A stretch of DNA of 16,651 nucleotides from JAYWIG01 sp043789035 (GCA_043789035.1 JAYWIG010000071.1:1-16651); one strand, 5' to 3'. Shown: positions 1 to 7,810, counted from the stretch's first letter. A program made the numbers and translations. Notes: generated from the letters alone by a model not told the origin.

Positions 1-411
1 CGCGTCTGCAGGGTTAACTTTACGATAAGACGGAGGAATAGTCATATCGACTGGCAAGGTACGCTGTGCACGCAGAAGTGCGGCCTGTACGTCAACTGCC
101 GCGGCGTCAATATTCCTACCTTCTTCAAATTCCAGCGTGAGCGACGTATTGCCTAATGTGCTAGATGAACTGATAGTGGCTAAGCCGGGAATGGTTTGAA
201 ACTGCTTTTCGAGGGGCAAGGCAACAGAAATCGCCATGGTTTCAGGGTTCGCACCGGGCAAAGTCGCAGATACGTTAATGACGGGGGTGTCATAGCTCGG
301 AAGCGCTGCCACAGGAATTTGCTGATAAGCAATATAGCCCGCCACGATCAGTGCGACGTTCAATAACACCGTCATCACAGGACGGCGAATAAATAACTCA
401 GATAAATTCAT
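1..411 (-). CDS. RND efflux pump inner-membrane subunit, N-terminal part (runs off left edge)
   Basis: This gene would encode the proton-driven inner-membrane transporter of a tripartite RND drug efflux system (HAE-1/AcrB-MdtBC class). Only the first 137 codons are present. The N-terminus MNLSELFIRRPVMTVLLN is the usual start of these pumps: a short cytoplasmic segment with the RRP motif, then transmembrane helix 1 (about residues 12-30). The start of the periplasmic porter domain follows, with the LPGA motif near residue 51 and the family segment RNIDAAAVDVQAA near residues 99-111. The ATG (409-411) overlaps the stop of the upstream adaptor gene as ATGA, indicating translational coupling and a shared operon. 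Membership of the RND family is clear; the substrate and the exact subfamily (MdtB, MdtC or other) cannot be told from this fragment. An outer-membrane channel gene is not in the window and may lie further left. Confidence 0.95.
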   Translation of the reverse strand, partial: MNLSELFIRRPVMTVLLNVALIVAGYIAYQQIPVAALPSYDTPVINVSATLPGANPETMAISVALPLEKQFQTIPGLATISSSSTLGNTSLTLEFEEGRNIDAAAVDVQAALLRAQRTLPVDMTIPPSYRKVNPADA

Positions 412-1700
412 GGCTTAGCTTTCTCACTACTAGAACCGCCCGCACCACTTCTAGGGCCCCCGAGGCCGCCTTTGCCAGAAGGGTCGCGAGCGCGCTCAAC
501 GGCGGTTGAACCGGGGCGTAAGTTTTGCCGACCTTCTAGAGCGATTTTCTCGCCGGGCCTCACACCAGTGACTGCGGCATCGTCACCTTGGCTTTGCACG
601 ATTTGTACCGGGCGAATTGCCGCTTTATTTTCTTTATCGATGACGAATACGATTGAGCCCCGTACCGTCTGAACAATGGTTGCCAATGGAATCACGACGG
701 CGTCCTTCAAAGATTCGCCTTGAACGCTGACGTTGACAAATGAGCCGGGCCACAACGTATTCTGCTTATTTGCAAAAGTCGCTTTCGCTTTCACGGTGCC
801 CGTGTTTGCGTCAACCGACGTATCGACGAAAGTGAGTTTTCCTTTAATTGCCTCTTTGCTGTCGGGTAACTTGGCTTCCACAATGGCCCCGCCTTCTTTC
901 AACATGCCGAGTACATTTGATAAATATCGTTGCGGCAGATTGAACTGAACTGCGATTGGGTCGAGCTGAGTAATGGTCACTAAACTCGTTTGATTTGCTT
1001 GCACGGAGCTTCCAACAAATACACCGATGGTGCCGATTCGGCCATTGTTTGGTGAAATTATTTTGCTGTAAGACAAAGGCACGCGGGCTGCGTCGAGTGC
1101 TGCTTTATCGGCTGCGAGTAATGCAGTCTGGGCATCAACCTGCGATTGAACGCTGTCAAGAGCGCCTTGAGAAATAAAGTTCCTTTCGAGCAATTGTTTG
1201 TTTCTTGCCAGCTGACGCTGTACGTCAGCTAATGAGGCTTGATCTCGAGCAAGTTGCGCCCGGGCCTTGGCAACATTAGCTTCGTCGGCGCGGGCATCAA
1301 GCGTAAAGAGCGCTTCGCCTTTGCGAACAAATTGCCCCTCTTTCACGTGTACTTGGGTAACAACGCTCGTTACTTGGGATCGAATGTCAACGCTAGAAAC
1401 AGGCGTGACTGCGCCAGTTGCTTGCAAAAAAATAGGTAAATCCTTTTGCTGCGCCCGGACGGAGGTGATACTTATCGGAGGGCCGCTGGGCGCTGGGGCT
1501 GCTGCATTTGGAGCGCTTGGTACACTACCTGCACTACCTTGAGGGGCAGAAGTCACTGGAGTTTGGGGTGCTGGCTGTGCAAAACTAATCGCATTGAAGG
1601 CCAATATAAACAAGACCGTAATTGCGCCGTGAGCGTAGTTTGATGAATGTACTCGATTTTTTTTTAGGTCGATTTTGCTAATTTTGGCGGGTAAATTCAT
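408..1700 (-). CDS. RND efflux periplasmic adaptor (HlyD/MdtA-like membrane fusion protein)
   Basis: The 430-residue protein is the periplasmic adaptor that links the RND pump to an outer-membrane channel. Residues 1-41 form a long basic n-region followed by a hydrophobic stretch (AITVLFILAFNAISFA), a likely signal peptide. A Pro/Ala/Ser-rich linker follows (about 43-75). The lipoyl/barrel-sandwich half-motifs are VDIRSQVTSVVTQVHVKEGQ (about 104-123) and the SPNNGRIGTIGVFVGSSV region near 215-232. They flank an alpha-helical hairpin rich in Ala, Gln, Leu and Arg. Beta-barrel and membrane-proximal domains follow (WPGSFVNVSV near 319). The C-terminal tail is Gly/Ser/Arg-rich. The protein is slightly longer than MdtA/AcrA because of the N-terminal and C-terminal extensions. 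The ATG has no strong ribosome binding site. A run of nine A residues (T9 on the plus strand, 1657-1665) lies in codons 12-15. The gene overlaps the pump gene by 4 bases. Confidence 0.95.
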   Translation of the reverse strand: MNLPAKISKIDLKKNRVHSSNYAHGAITVLFILAFNAISFAQPAPQTPVTSAPQGSAGSVPSAPNAAAPAPSGPPISITSVRAQQKDLPIFLQATGAVTPVSSVDIRSQVTSVVTQVHVKEGQFVRKGEALFTLDARADEANVAKARAQLARDQASLADVQRQLARNKQLLERNFISQGALDSVQSQVDAQTALLAADKAALDAARVPLSYSKIISPNNGRIGTIGVFVGSSVQANQTSLVTITQLDPIAVQFNLPQRYLSNVLGMLKEGGAIVEAKLPDSKEAIKGKLTFVDTSVDANTGTVKAKATFANKQNTLWPGSFVNVSVQGESLKDAVVIPLATIVQTVRGSIVFVIDKENKAAIRPVQIVQSQGDDAAVTGVRPGEKIALEGRQNLRPGSTAVERARDPSGKGGLGGPRSGAGGSSSEKAKP

Positions 1701-1918
1701 TTTGTTTTCGGGGCGTCGCTATATTGGGGGCTCATACTTTTCGATTCTATACGCCTAATAGCGCTCGAAGTAGTTTCAAAGGCCGAAGTTTTTATACGTG
1801 TTTTAACGTAGAAATTCAAACCGTTACTCGGTAAGAATATTGAAACACTTCACTCGTGAATTTATGTCCTGACAAGTTCCTGATTTAATAGCGGTAATGC
1901 TGTTTAATTGAGGTTGTT
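1701..1918. promoter_or_regulatory. Divergent promoter region between the efflux operon and the aminotransferase operon
   Basis: This 218-base gap is the longest non-coding stretch in the window and must hold the promoters of two divergent operons. On the plus strand CTGACA (1869-1874), an 18-base spacer and GGTAAT (1893-1898) form a possible promoter; TTGAAA (1840-1845) with TATGTC (1863-1868) is a weaker alternative. GAGG at 1910-1913 lies 5 bases before the aminotransferase ATG and is its likely ribosome binding site. On the minus strand a TATAGAAT box near 1740-1755 could be a -10 for the efflux operon, but I found no convincing -35. I see no clear operator palindrome and no local regulator gene for the pump. 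Confidence 0.35.
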
Positions 1919-3112
1919 ATGTTTCAAGTTCTAGAACCCCGCCCCACCGATGCGTTATTGGGCTTAATGGCCGCTTTTCGTGAAGACGCGAGAGCCGAGA
2001 AGATCGATGTTGGCGTGGGTGTGTATCGTGACGATGCTGGCAATACGCCGGTGATGGCCGCCGTGAAAGAAGCTGAGAAGCGGTTATTGCAAACCCAGCA
2101 ATCAAAAACCTATCTAGGCATGTTGGGGGATCAGGCATTCAATGCGTCGATGATTCAGCTGGTGGCAGGCCCAATGGCTGCAACCCTAGGTGGTCGTATT
2201 CGTTCTGTACAAACGACGGGCGGCTGTGCGGCATTACGCGCGTTGGCTGATTTAATTGCCTTCACAAAACCAGAAGCAACTGTTTGGTTAAGTGACCCAA
2301 CCTGGATTAACCATGGCCCATTGATTGGGGCTGCACGGTTGAAGTTGGCCCGCTATCCTTATTTCGATTTGAACACGCAACAAGTAAAGTTCGATGCATT
2401 TGTAGCGCATTTAGAAACGCTAGGCACCAATGATGTGGTGCTTTTACACGGTGCGTGCCACAACCCTACGGGTGCCGATTTAACCGATGCGCAGTGGCAA
2501 ATTGTTGCTGACGTCGCCACGCGTCGTGGTTTCATTCCGTTTGTCGATTTGGCTTACCAAGGTTTGGGTAAGGGCATGGATGCCGATGCCGCCGCCGTGC
2601 GAATTATTGCCGCTAAAGTACCCGAGATTCTGGTTGCTGTCTCATGCTCAAAGAGTTTTGGTATCTATCGCGAGCGCGTAGGTAGTGCTATGGTAATTGG
2701 CGCAACTGCGCAGTCGTCGCAAACAATGCTCGATCATGTGCTCACGCTTATTCGTGGCAATTATTCAATGCCGCCTGACCATGGCGCAGCGACAGTGCAA
2801 ACCGTTTTGGCGTCGCCAGAGTTAAGCAAGATGTGGCGTGACGAGCTAGAAGCTATGAGAGTGCGGATCGCTGGCATTCGTGCAGCGTTATCTTTGCAAT
2901 TTCGTGAAGCCTCTGGCAATAATGCTTTTGATCATATTGAGCATCAACTAGGTATGTTTTCACTATTGCGATTAACGCCTGAGCATGTGAATGCCTTGCG
3001 TGAGAATCATGCGATCTATATGCCTAACGATGGCAGAACCAATGTTGCTGGGTTAAATATGAGTCAGGTCGCACCGTTTGTGAATGCGGTGCTTAGCGTT
3101 ACCAAGGCATGA
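1919..3112 (+). CDS. tyrB: Aromatic-amino-acid / aspartate-type aminotransferase (class I, PLP-dependent)
   Basis: This 397-residue protein is a fold-type I, class Ia aminotransferase that moves the amino group between aspartate, tyrosine or phenylalanine and 2-oxoglutarate in the cytoplasm. The length is typical of AspC/TyrB. The N-terminus carries KIDVGVGVYRDDAGNTPVM (about 28-46), which is diagnostic of the group. Other landmarks are HNPTG (181-185), FVDLAYQG with Asp210 and Tyr213 for the cofactor ring, the PLP lysine Lys245 in VSCSKSFGIYRERVG with phosphate-binding Arg251, IRGNYSMPP with Arg279 (matching the side-chain carboxylate arginine of aspartate aminotransferase), and GRTNVAGL with Arg373 for the alpha-carboxylate. 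AspC and TyrB cannot be separated firmly by eye; the symbol is the best guess. The stop overlaps the next start (ATGA), so it heads a coupled operon. Confidence 0.93.
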   Translation: MFQVLEPRPTDALLGLMAAFREDARAEKIDVGVGVYRDDAGNTPVMAAVKEAEKRLLQTQQSKTYLGMLGDQAFNASMIQLVAGPMAATLGGRIRSVQTTGGCAALRALADLIAFTKPEATVWLSDPTWINHGPLIGAARLKLARYPYFDLNTQQVKFDAFVAHLETLGTNDVVLLHGACHNPTGADLTDAQWQIVADVATRRGFIPFVDLAYQGLGKGMDADAAAVRIIAAKVPEILVAVSCSKSFGIYRERVGSAMVIGATAQSSQTMLDHVLTLIRGNYSMPPDHGAATVQTVLASPELSKMWRDELEAMRVRIAGIRAALSLQFREASGNNAFDHIEHQLGMFSLLRLTPEHVNALRENHAIYMPNDGRTNVAGLNMSQVAPFVNAVLSVTKA

Positions 3113-3870
3113 TTGCTCAAGCTTCGCCAGAGGAAAAACGTCTCAGAATTGAGCTGGCTGCTTGCTATCGAATTTTTGCTATGCTTGGTTGGACGGAGCT
3201 TATCTATAACCATGTTACCGTCCGCGTACCCGGCCCTGAAACACATTTTCTGATTAACCAGTTTGGTCTGCATTACACGGAAGTTACTGCCGCGAATTTG
3301 GTGAAGATCGATGTGAGTGGCAATGTGGTCGATGGCTCGAACTCGCCTATAAACCCAGCAGGGTTTACGGTACACGCTGCCATTCACTCAGGTATCGAGA
3401 ATGCGCATTGTGTGATGCACACGCACACTACAGCTGGTATGGCGGTTGCCTGTAGTGCGGCTGGCTTAAGCCCTAATAACTTCTACTCAGCGATGTTAAA
3501 TGGCCAAGTGGCCTATCACAATTTCGAAGGTATTACCGTTCATGCCGATGAAGGCCCTAGACTTGTGGAAGCGATTGGCGATTGTTCCGCAGTGATACTG
3601 CGAAATCATGGGCTTTTAGCTTGGGGGTTGACGATTCCACAGGCCTTTGCTTTTCTTTGGACATTGCAACGTGCTTGTGATGTTCAAGTGGCTGGTGCTG
3701 CACTGGGGCCTATGATTCCTATTAGCGAAGAAGTACAAGTTAAGTGCCGTCAGGATGCTTTACAGTTTAAAAAGCAAGAAAGTAGCGCTGCGCAAATGGG
3801 CGCAGGCGACGATGTCTTCGCTGCCTTGGTGCGGTTGGTCGATAAGATTGATCAGAGTTATAAGCTTTAA
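3109..3870 (+). CDS. Class II aldolase/adducin-family protein
   Basis: The 253-residue cytoplasmic protein is a single class II aldolase/adducin head domain. The expected metal-binding histidines are present: His104 and His106 in CVMHTHTTAG and His167 in LRNHGLLAWG. Conserved NHVTVRVPG (34-42), INPAGFTVHAAIHSG (81-95) and FEGITVH (139-145) match the adducin-like branch. At the place where fuculose- and ribulose-phosphate aldolases carry the catalytic glutamate, this protein reads PAGFTVH, so it lacks that acid. It therefore probably is not a classical sugar-phosphate aldolase; members of this branch are often annotated only as class II aldolase/adducin protein, and the substrate is unknown. 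Its ATG overlaps the aminotransferase stop by 4 bases, so the two products are probably made together. Confidence 0.9.
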   Translation: MIAQASPEEKRLRIELAACYRIFAMLGWTELIYNHVTVRVPGPETHFLINQFGLHYTEVTAANLVKIDVSGNVVDGSNSPINPAGFTVHAAIHSGIENAHCVMHTHTTAGMAVACSAAGLSPNNFYSAMLNGQVAYHNFEGITVHADEGPRLVEAIGDCSAVILRNHGLLAWGLTIPQAFAFLWTLQRACDVQVAGAALGPMIPISEEVQVKCRQDALQFKKQESSAAQMGAGDDVFAALVRLVDKIDQSYKL

Positions 3871-3881
3871 GCGTTGATAAT

Positions 3882-5036
3882 TTGAACCCGACGTTAAAAA
3901 CAGCTTTTTTTCTGGCTCTTGCCATTGCTGTCGTGAATGGTTTCGCGCGCTTTGCTTACGCACTGATCTTGCCCGTCATGCGCAGCGATTTGCAATGGGA
4001 CTATGCTCTGTCGGGTTGGTTAAACACTGCCAATTCTTTAGGTTATGGCGTGGGTGGGTTAACCGGCATGCTGCTGCTTGCGCGGTATCGACCTTCGGCT
4101 TTATTTGTCACGGGTTTGATCTCGTCGGTCATTACGCTTTTGCTGGTTGGAGTTACCACCAATTTTCCCTTTATGTTGGTGTTGCGATTTCTCACTGGCA
4201 TTGGTTCTGCTTGGGTGTTTTCGTGCGGAGGCGCTATGGTTGCCACTCTGTACGATAAAGATGCCAAGCAAGCAGGCTCTGCGGTAGCGATTTATTACGC
4301 AGGCGGTGGGCTGGGTATTGCCTTAAGTGGCTTTGTGATTTATCCAGTTTTGTCTGGTGGCATGAGTTGGTCTGCTGCATGGATCACTCTAGGAGCGGTC
4401 GGTGCAGTTCTTGCAGTGTTGCCTGTTGTATCAGCGTTAAAAATTCCTCAGAAACAGAATTCATTTTCGACCCAAAAATTTCCATGGCGCTCGTTTATTC
4501 CACTCATGCTCGCTTATGTTCTATTCGGCGTTGGTTACATTGTGTACATGACATTTGTAATCGCCTGGTTGAAAGAAATGCAGGTGAGCGTATTTTTTTC
4601 TGCCACTCTTTGGGTAGTGGTTGGCATAGGCGCCATGGCCTCGGGTTGGGTTTGGCGTAGAGCAATGTCAAACTGGTGGCCAACCCACACCTTTGCGCTT
4701 TCAACACTTGTAACCGCAGTAGGTAGCGCGCTGCCGCTAATTTCGAAATCCGAACCCGTCTTATTGCTGTCAGGGCTATTAGTAGGCGGTTCATTTTTTA
4801 TGGCACCAGGGTCGATTGCCTTATTGTCGCGAAAGATGCTTCCACAGTCTCTATGGGCTACCTCCATGAATTCATTCACCATGATTTTTGCGTTAGGTCA
4901 AGCGATCGGGCCAGTGTTTGCAGGATGGATAGCAGATACAGTAGGGCTAAACACGGCGATGTTTGTTGCGGCACTAGTTTTGCTGGTTTCAGCGGCTTTA
5001 AGTCTTTTACAACCTAGAACACTTTCACAAAAATAA
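3882..5036 (+). CDS. MFS transporter, YbfB/YjiJ-like
   Basis: This 384-residue inner-membrane protein belongs to the major facilitator superfamily and should have about 12 membrane helices. The start of helix 1 and the first loop (NGFARFAYALILPVMRSDL, residues 19-37, then GWLNTANSLGYGVGG) match the YbfB/YjiJ group, whose substrates are not established. Only TTG at 3882 is available as a start between the in-frame stop at 3861-3863 and helix 1; the next ATG (3978, residue 33) would delete helix 1. A TTG start is therefore supported, although the ribosome binding site is poor. It lies 11 bases after the aldolase-like gene, so it is in the same operon and may move a substrate or product of those enzymes, which is inference. 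The central cytoplasmic loop (about 189-206) is short and polar. Confidence 0.9.
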   Translation: MNPTLKTAFFLALAIAVVNGFARFAYALILPVMRSDLQWDYALSGWLNTANSLGYGVGGLTGMLLLARYRPSALFVTGLISSVITLLLVGVTTNFPFMLVLRFLTGIGSAWVFSCGGAMVATLYDKDAKQAGSAVAIYYAGGGLGIALSGFVIYPVLSGGMSWSAAWITLGAVGAVLAVLPVVSALKIPQKQNSFSTQKFPWRSFIPLMLAYVLFGVGYIVYMTFVIAWLKEMQVSVFFSATLWVVVGIGAMASGWVWRRAMSNWWPTHTFALSTLVTAVGSALPLISKSEPVLLLSGLLVGGSFFMAPGSIALLSRKMLPQSLWATSMNSFTMIFALGQAIGPVFAGWIADTVGLNTAMFVAALVLLVSAALSLLQPRTLSQK

Positions 5037-5058
5037 TTCATTTCGGCTACCTAACACC

Positions 5059-5883
5059 ATGCTTCAAACACCTCTCAATTTCGAACCTCTAATGGCAGCG
5101 CCTACTGCGGCCGTCGCCTCAACCATTAACTTTGTGTTTCGTGGCGATGAGCTAATGATTCAAGAAGATAATTTGGCCTTACCTCCTAATGGCATGGTCG
5201 CTTACATGAATATCGGTGAAGAACGTTTTCATCCGATTGGAATGTTGGGTACGGCTTATTGTCGAGCTGCTTATGTACCTGCGGGTGAGGCTGCGCCTAT
5301 GGGGTATCGATTTAGCAAGATGCGTCCATTATGGGGTGCCATGAGTGCTGATTTAGTCGCTGTTGCTGGCCGCGCTTTTCAAATATCTGATTGGGCTCGC
5401 ACGCACCAGTTTTGCGGTGCCTGTGCTTCTCCAATGCGTTTGGTCGCAGGTGAGCGATGTTATCGATGTACCTCTTGTAAATTTATGGCCTATCCTCGAA
5501 TTTCACCTGCGATGATGGTCTTGGTTAAAAAGGGGAATTCAATACTCTTGGCAAGAAATGCATTAGCCGTCGGTAATCGATTTAGCGCGCTTGCTGGTTT
5601 TGTTGAGGCTGGCGAATCGATTGAAGAAACTGTGCACCGCGAAGTGTTTGAAGAAGTAGGGTTGAAGGTAAAAGACCTGAAGTATTTTTCAAGTCAATCT
5701 TGGCCTTACCCTCACTCGTTGATGGTTGCGTTTACGGCTGAGTACGACAGCGGCGACATCGTCGTAGATACAAACGAAATCGCCGAAGCCCATTGGTATG
5801 GCCCCGGCGATAAATTGCCTGAATTTTTACGTGGCGTATCAATTTCCGGCGAGTTAATTGCGGCTAATTTGCCGCGAGCGTAA
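5059..5883 (+). CDS. nudC: NADH pyrophosphatase / NAD-decapping Nudix hydrolase
   Basis: NudC hydrolyses NAD(H) to NMN(H) and AMP and, in characterised members, removes NAD caps from RNA 5-prime ends. The 274-residue protein has the full NudC architecture. After an N-terminal domain comes a zinc ribbon with Cys119, Cys122, Cys137 and Cys140 (an extra Cys134 is also present). Next is the Nudix box from Gly180 to Leu202 (GFVEAGESIEE then REVFEEVGL), with Glu186, Arg194, Glu195, Glu198 and Glu199 in place. It ends with the NudC signature SQSWPYPHS at 212-220. It begins 22 bases after the MFS gene stop, so it may be read with that operon. I see no clear ribosome binding site. The gene ends 5 bases before the convergent iron-sulfur protein gene. 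Confidence 0.95.
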   Translation: MLQTPLNFEPLMAAPTAAVASTINFVFRGDELMIQEDNLALPPNGMVAYMNIGEERFHPIGMLGTAYCRAAYVPAGEAAPMGYRFSKMRPLWGAMSADLVAVAGRAFQISDWARTHQFCGACASPMRLVAGERCYRCTSCKFMAYPRISPAMMVLVKKGNSILLARNALAVGNRFSALAGFVEAGESIEETVHREVFEEVGLKVKDLKYFSSQSWPYPHSLMVAFTAEYDSGDIVVDTNEIAEAHWYGPGDKLPEFLRGVSISGELIAANLPRA

Positions 5884-5888
5884 TTACT

Positions 5889-6305
5889 TTACGCTTTTTT
5901 ATTAAAGGCACTGCACCAGCCTTTGGCCGCAACTTGCTTACCTGCAAATATGCCGCAACCACCGGCTTCTGACCCTGCAGCACCTTGGTACAGCGCGCAG
6001 CCACTGCATTGGCTACCTTCGGTGTATTGCTTCCACTTTGCTTTGTCGGTGGTAGTTGCAACTGCGACATAGCCGAGAGATATGGCTTGTGCATCCTTTT
6101 CGTCGACCATTCCACCTGCGGTAGCGGGCGCAGGAGCTGCAGCCGAGGGTGCGGGTTCTGGAGTTGCCGGCGCTGGAGCAGGGGCAGGGGCGGGGGCCGC
6201 AGCGACTGGAGCTGGGGGCGGAGTAGGTGCTTTTTCGCTACAAGCGGCAAGCGCAACTAAACCAACGGCAGGAACGATTTGAATAAATTGGCGACGTGTT
6301 TTCAT
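5889..6305 (-). CDS. High-potential iron-sulfur protein (HiPIP) with Tat-like signal and lipobox
   Basis: HiPIPs are small periplasmic [4Fe-4S] electron carriers. The 138-residue precursor ends in the HiPIP fold: Cys100, Cys103, Cys117 and Cys131 in the spacing C-x2-C-x13-C-x13-C, with the aromatic Tyr79 (LGYVA) near the cluster region and GWCSAF at the last ligand. The N-terminus MKTRRQFIQI looks like a twin-arginine signal, as expected for a protein folded around its cluster before export. The hydrophobic part ends in LALAAC (Cys22), a lipobox, followed by SEK. A Pro/Ala repeat linker runs from about residue 26 to 62, far longer than in ordinary HiPIPs. Together these suggest a lipid-anchored HiPIP on a flexible tether, which is inference. 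The gene follows the ychJ-family gene after 89 bases containing a hairpin. Confidence 0.93.
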   Translation of the reverse strand: MKTRRQFIQIVPAVGLVALAACSEKAPTPPPAPVAAAPAPAPAPAPATPEPAPSAAAPAPATAGGMVDEKDAQAISLGYVAVATTTDKAKWKQYTEGSQCSGCALYQGAAGSEAGGCGIFAGKQVAAKGWCSAFNKKA

Positions 6306-6329
6306 TAGATTCTTTCGATGTGAGTGAAT

Positions 6330-6364
6330 GCAAGGTTGTTATACACCTGAGTGTATAGCCTTGC
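6330..6364. promoter_or_regulatory. Two-tier inverted repeat upstream of the HiPIP gene
   Basis: An inner perfect repeat TATACAC/GTGTATA with a CTGA loop (6340-6357) is enclosed by a second perfect repeat GCAAGG/CCTTGC (6330-6335 and 6359-6364), with 4 and 1 unpaired bases between the tiers. It lies in the 89-base gap between the ychJ-family stop and the HiPIP start. There is no T-run after it on the minus strand, so it is not a typical intrinsic terminator. It could be a protein-binding operator or a 5-prime RNA hairpin that sets HiPIP expression. Confidence 0.5.
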
Positions 6365-6394
6365 CAAATTACCGCATCGATTCAGACGGAAATA

Positions 6395-6817
6395 CTATTC
6401 ACTGTGTTCGCCGTCGATGTATTTCCAAGCACCATCAACACAAACAAAGCGGCTAAGCTCATGCATTGCTTGCGCTTTACCGTCAACTTTGAAGAAGGCT
6501 TTGAATTCAACTAAGCCCACTTCGTCGTTGCCTTCGGTGTGAAGTACATCAACGCCTATCCATTGAGTCGGAGATAGCTCCATGTCGCCCGGCGTTGTAC
6601 TGACATGCCAAGTCGCTAGCAAATACGTGATCATGGATCTGCCGGTATCGTCGTTCTTTTTTGCGAGCGCATAAGCGCTGTAGCGAGAACGCATTAAAGC
6701 TTCTGGTGTCGGTGAATGAATGCCCTTTTCGATACCAAGATGCCAAGGTTGGCAACATTCACTATAGGATTTTGTAACCGGCTCTCGAACGCGACATGGG
6801 CAATCTATGTTTCTCAC
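6395..6817 (-). CDS. ychJ: YchJ-family protein (UPF0225, SEC-C-like cysteine motif)
   Basis: The 140-residue cytoplasmic protein matches the YchJ/UPF0225 family, whose function is not established. The N-terminus has a SEC-C-like metal site: Cys6 and Cys8 (CPC), Cys21 and Cys22, and His26 in YSECCQPWHLG. The family segment PEALMRSRYSAYAL (38-51) and YLLATWHVST (65-74) follow. The rest is an NTF2-like fold of alternating strands, ending in FVCVDGAWKYIDGE. This is slightly shorter than E. coli YchJ, which has a second C-terminal SEC-C motif missing here. The start is GTG (6815-6817), only 6 bases after the reductase stop; no ATG is available upstream of the first CPC. There is no strong ribosome binding site, so translation probably depends on coupling to the upstream gene. 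Confidence 0.88.
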   Translation of the reverse strand: MRNIDCPCRVREPVTKSYSECCQPWHLGIEKGIHSPTPEALMRSRYSAYALAKKNDDTGRSMITYLLATWHVSTTPGDMELSPTQWIGVDVLHTEGNDEVGLVEFKAFFKVDGKAQAMHELSRFVCVDGAWKYIDGEHSE

Positions 6818-6823
6818 AGAACG

Positions 6824-7810
6824 CTATTGAACTTTAACAACTATGCGGCCACGAACTTTGCCATCCATCAATTGGTGGGCTTTCTCAATAGCACCTTCTA
6901 GTGGCACTTCTTCAATCATGCTTTCGAGCAGAGCAAGGTCTAGGTCCTTGGCCAATCTTTCCCATGCAGCTTGACGCTTGGTAATCGGTGCCATCACCGA
7001 ATCGATGCCTGCTAAGGTGACGCCGCGCAGAATGAAAGGCATCACCGTTGTCGCGAGATCGGCTCCTTGCGCTAAACCACAGGCAGCTACGACGCCGCCG
7101 TAACGAGTTTGCGCTAGCGCATTGGCAAGGGTGTGTGACCCCACCGCGTCAACTACACCGGCCCAACGCTCTTTTTGGAAAGGCTTGCCTGCGGCACTCA
7201 ATTCTGAGCGATCAATGATGGCGCTTGCGCCTAAGGATTTAAGGTAAGCCTCTTCAGACGCTTTGCCTGTTGCTGCAACAACTTTGTAGCCTAGCTTAGA
7301 GAGCAGCGCAATTGCTACGCTTCCTACACCGCCGGTAGCACCGGTTATTAACACTTCGCCACCTGTTGCAACGCCACCATTCTCCAGCGCCATCACGCAT
7401 AGCATGGCAGTGTAGCCAGCCGTACCTATGGCCATCGCTTGGCGTGGGGTAAATGCATTTGGCAACTTCACCAACCAATCGCCTTGCAAGCGAGTTTGCT
7501 CAATCATCGTGCCCCAGCGCGTCTCACCTAAGCCCCAGCCGTTGTGAATGAATTTGTCGCCAGATTTCCATTGCGAGTTGCTTGACTCTAATATCTCACC
7601 CGATGCATCAATACCTGCGACCATAGGCCAAACACGAACGACTGGGCCTTTGTTGCAAATCGCCAAACCGTCTTTGTAGTTCAGAGTTGAGTAGTGCACT
7701 TTTGCGAGTACATCGCCCGTTGCAGCATTTGGGCCTGCAAGCGTTGCAGCATCTAGGTCTTTAACAGTGGCAGAAAAGGTGTCGCCTTTTTCTAGCAGGA
7801 GTGCTTTCAT
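6824..7810 (-). CDS. acuI: Acrylyl-CoA reductase (NADPH), AcuI/YhdH-type
   Basis: This is a medium-chain dehydrogenase/reductase of the quinone-oxidoreductase branch. Members of the AcuI/YhdH group reduce acrylyl-CoA to propionyl-CoA with NADPH, removing a toxic electrophile. From the ATG at 7808-7810 the protein has 328 residues, the usual length. Diagnostic segments are MKALLLEKGD at the start, YSTLNYKDGLAI (about 40-51), PMVAGIDASGEI (62-73), the nucleotide-binding GATGGVGSVA (157-166) and, at the end, KAHQLMDGKVRGRIVVK. No zinc ligands are seen, as expected for this group. An in-frame ATG 10 codons upstream (7838-7840) would add MSKSITREFP, which is not seen in the family; the inner start has GAGAA upstream and fits the family better. 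Acrylyl-CoA specificity is inferred from family resemblance. Confidence 0.9.
   Translation of the reverse strand: MKALLLEKGDTFSATVKDLDAATLAGPNAATGDVLAKVHYSTLNYKDGLAICNKGPVVRVWPMVAGIDASGEILESSNSQWKSGDKFIHNGWGLGETRWGTMIEQTRLQGDWLVKLPNAFTPRQAMAIGTAGYTAMLCVMALENGGVATGGEVLITGATGGVGSVAIALLSKLGYKVVAATGKASEEAYLKSLGASAIIDRSELSAAGKPFQKERWAGVVDAVGSHTLANALAQTRYGGVVAACGLAQGADLATTVMPFILRGVTLAGIDSVMAPITKRQAAWERLAKDLDLALLESMIEEVPLEGAIEKAHQLMDGKVRGRIVVKVQ

Noticed and set aside
4367..4882. Open frames of about 100 codons on both strands inside the MFS gene
   Set aside because: Shadows of a well-supported 12-helix transporter; compositions rich in Cys, Trp and Arg are not protein-like.
5985..6282. Plus-strand open frames rich in Ala/Gly or Arg/Gly/Cys across the HiPIP gene
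   Set aside because: They are the opposite-strand reading of the Pro/Ala repeat linker in the HiPIP gene; no ribosome binding site or family resemblance.
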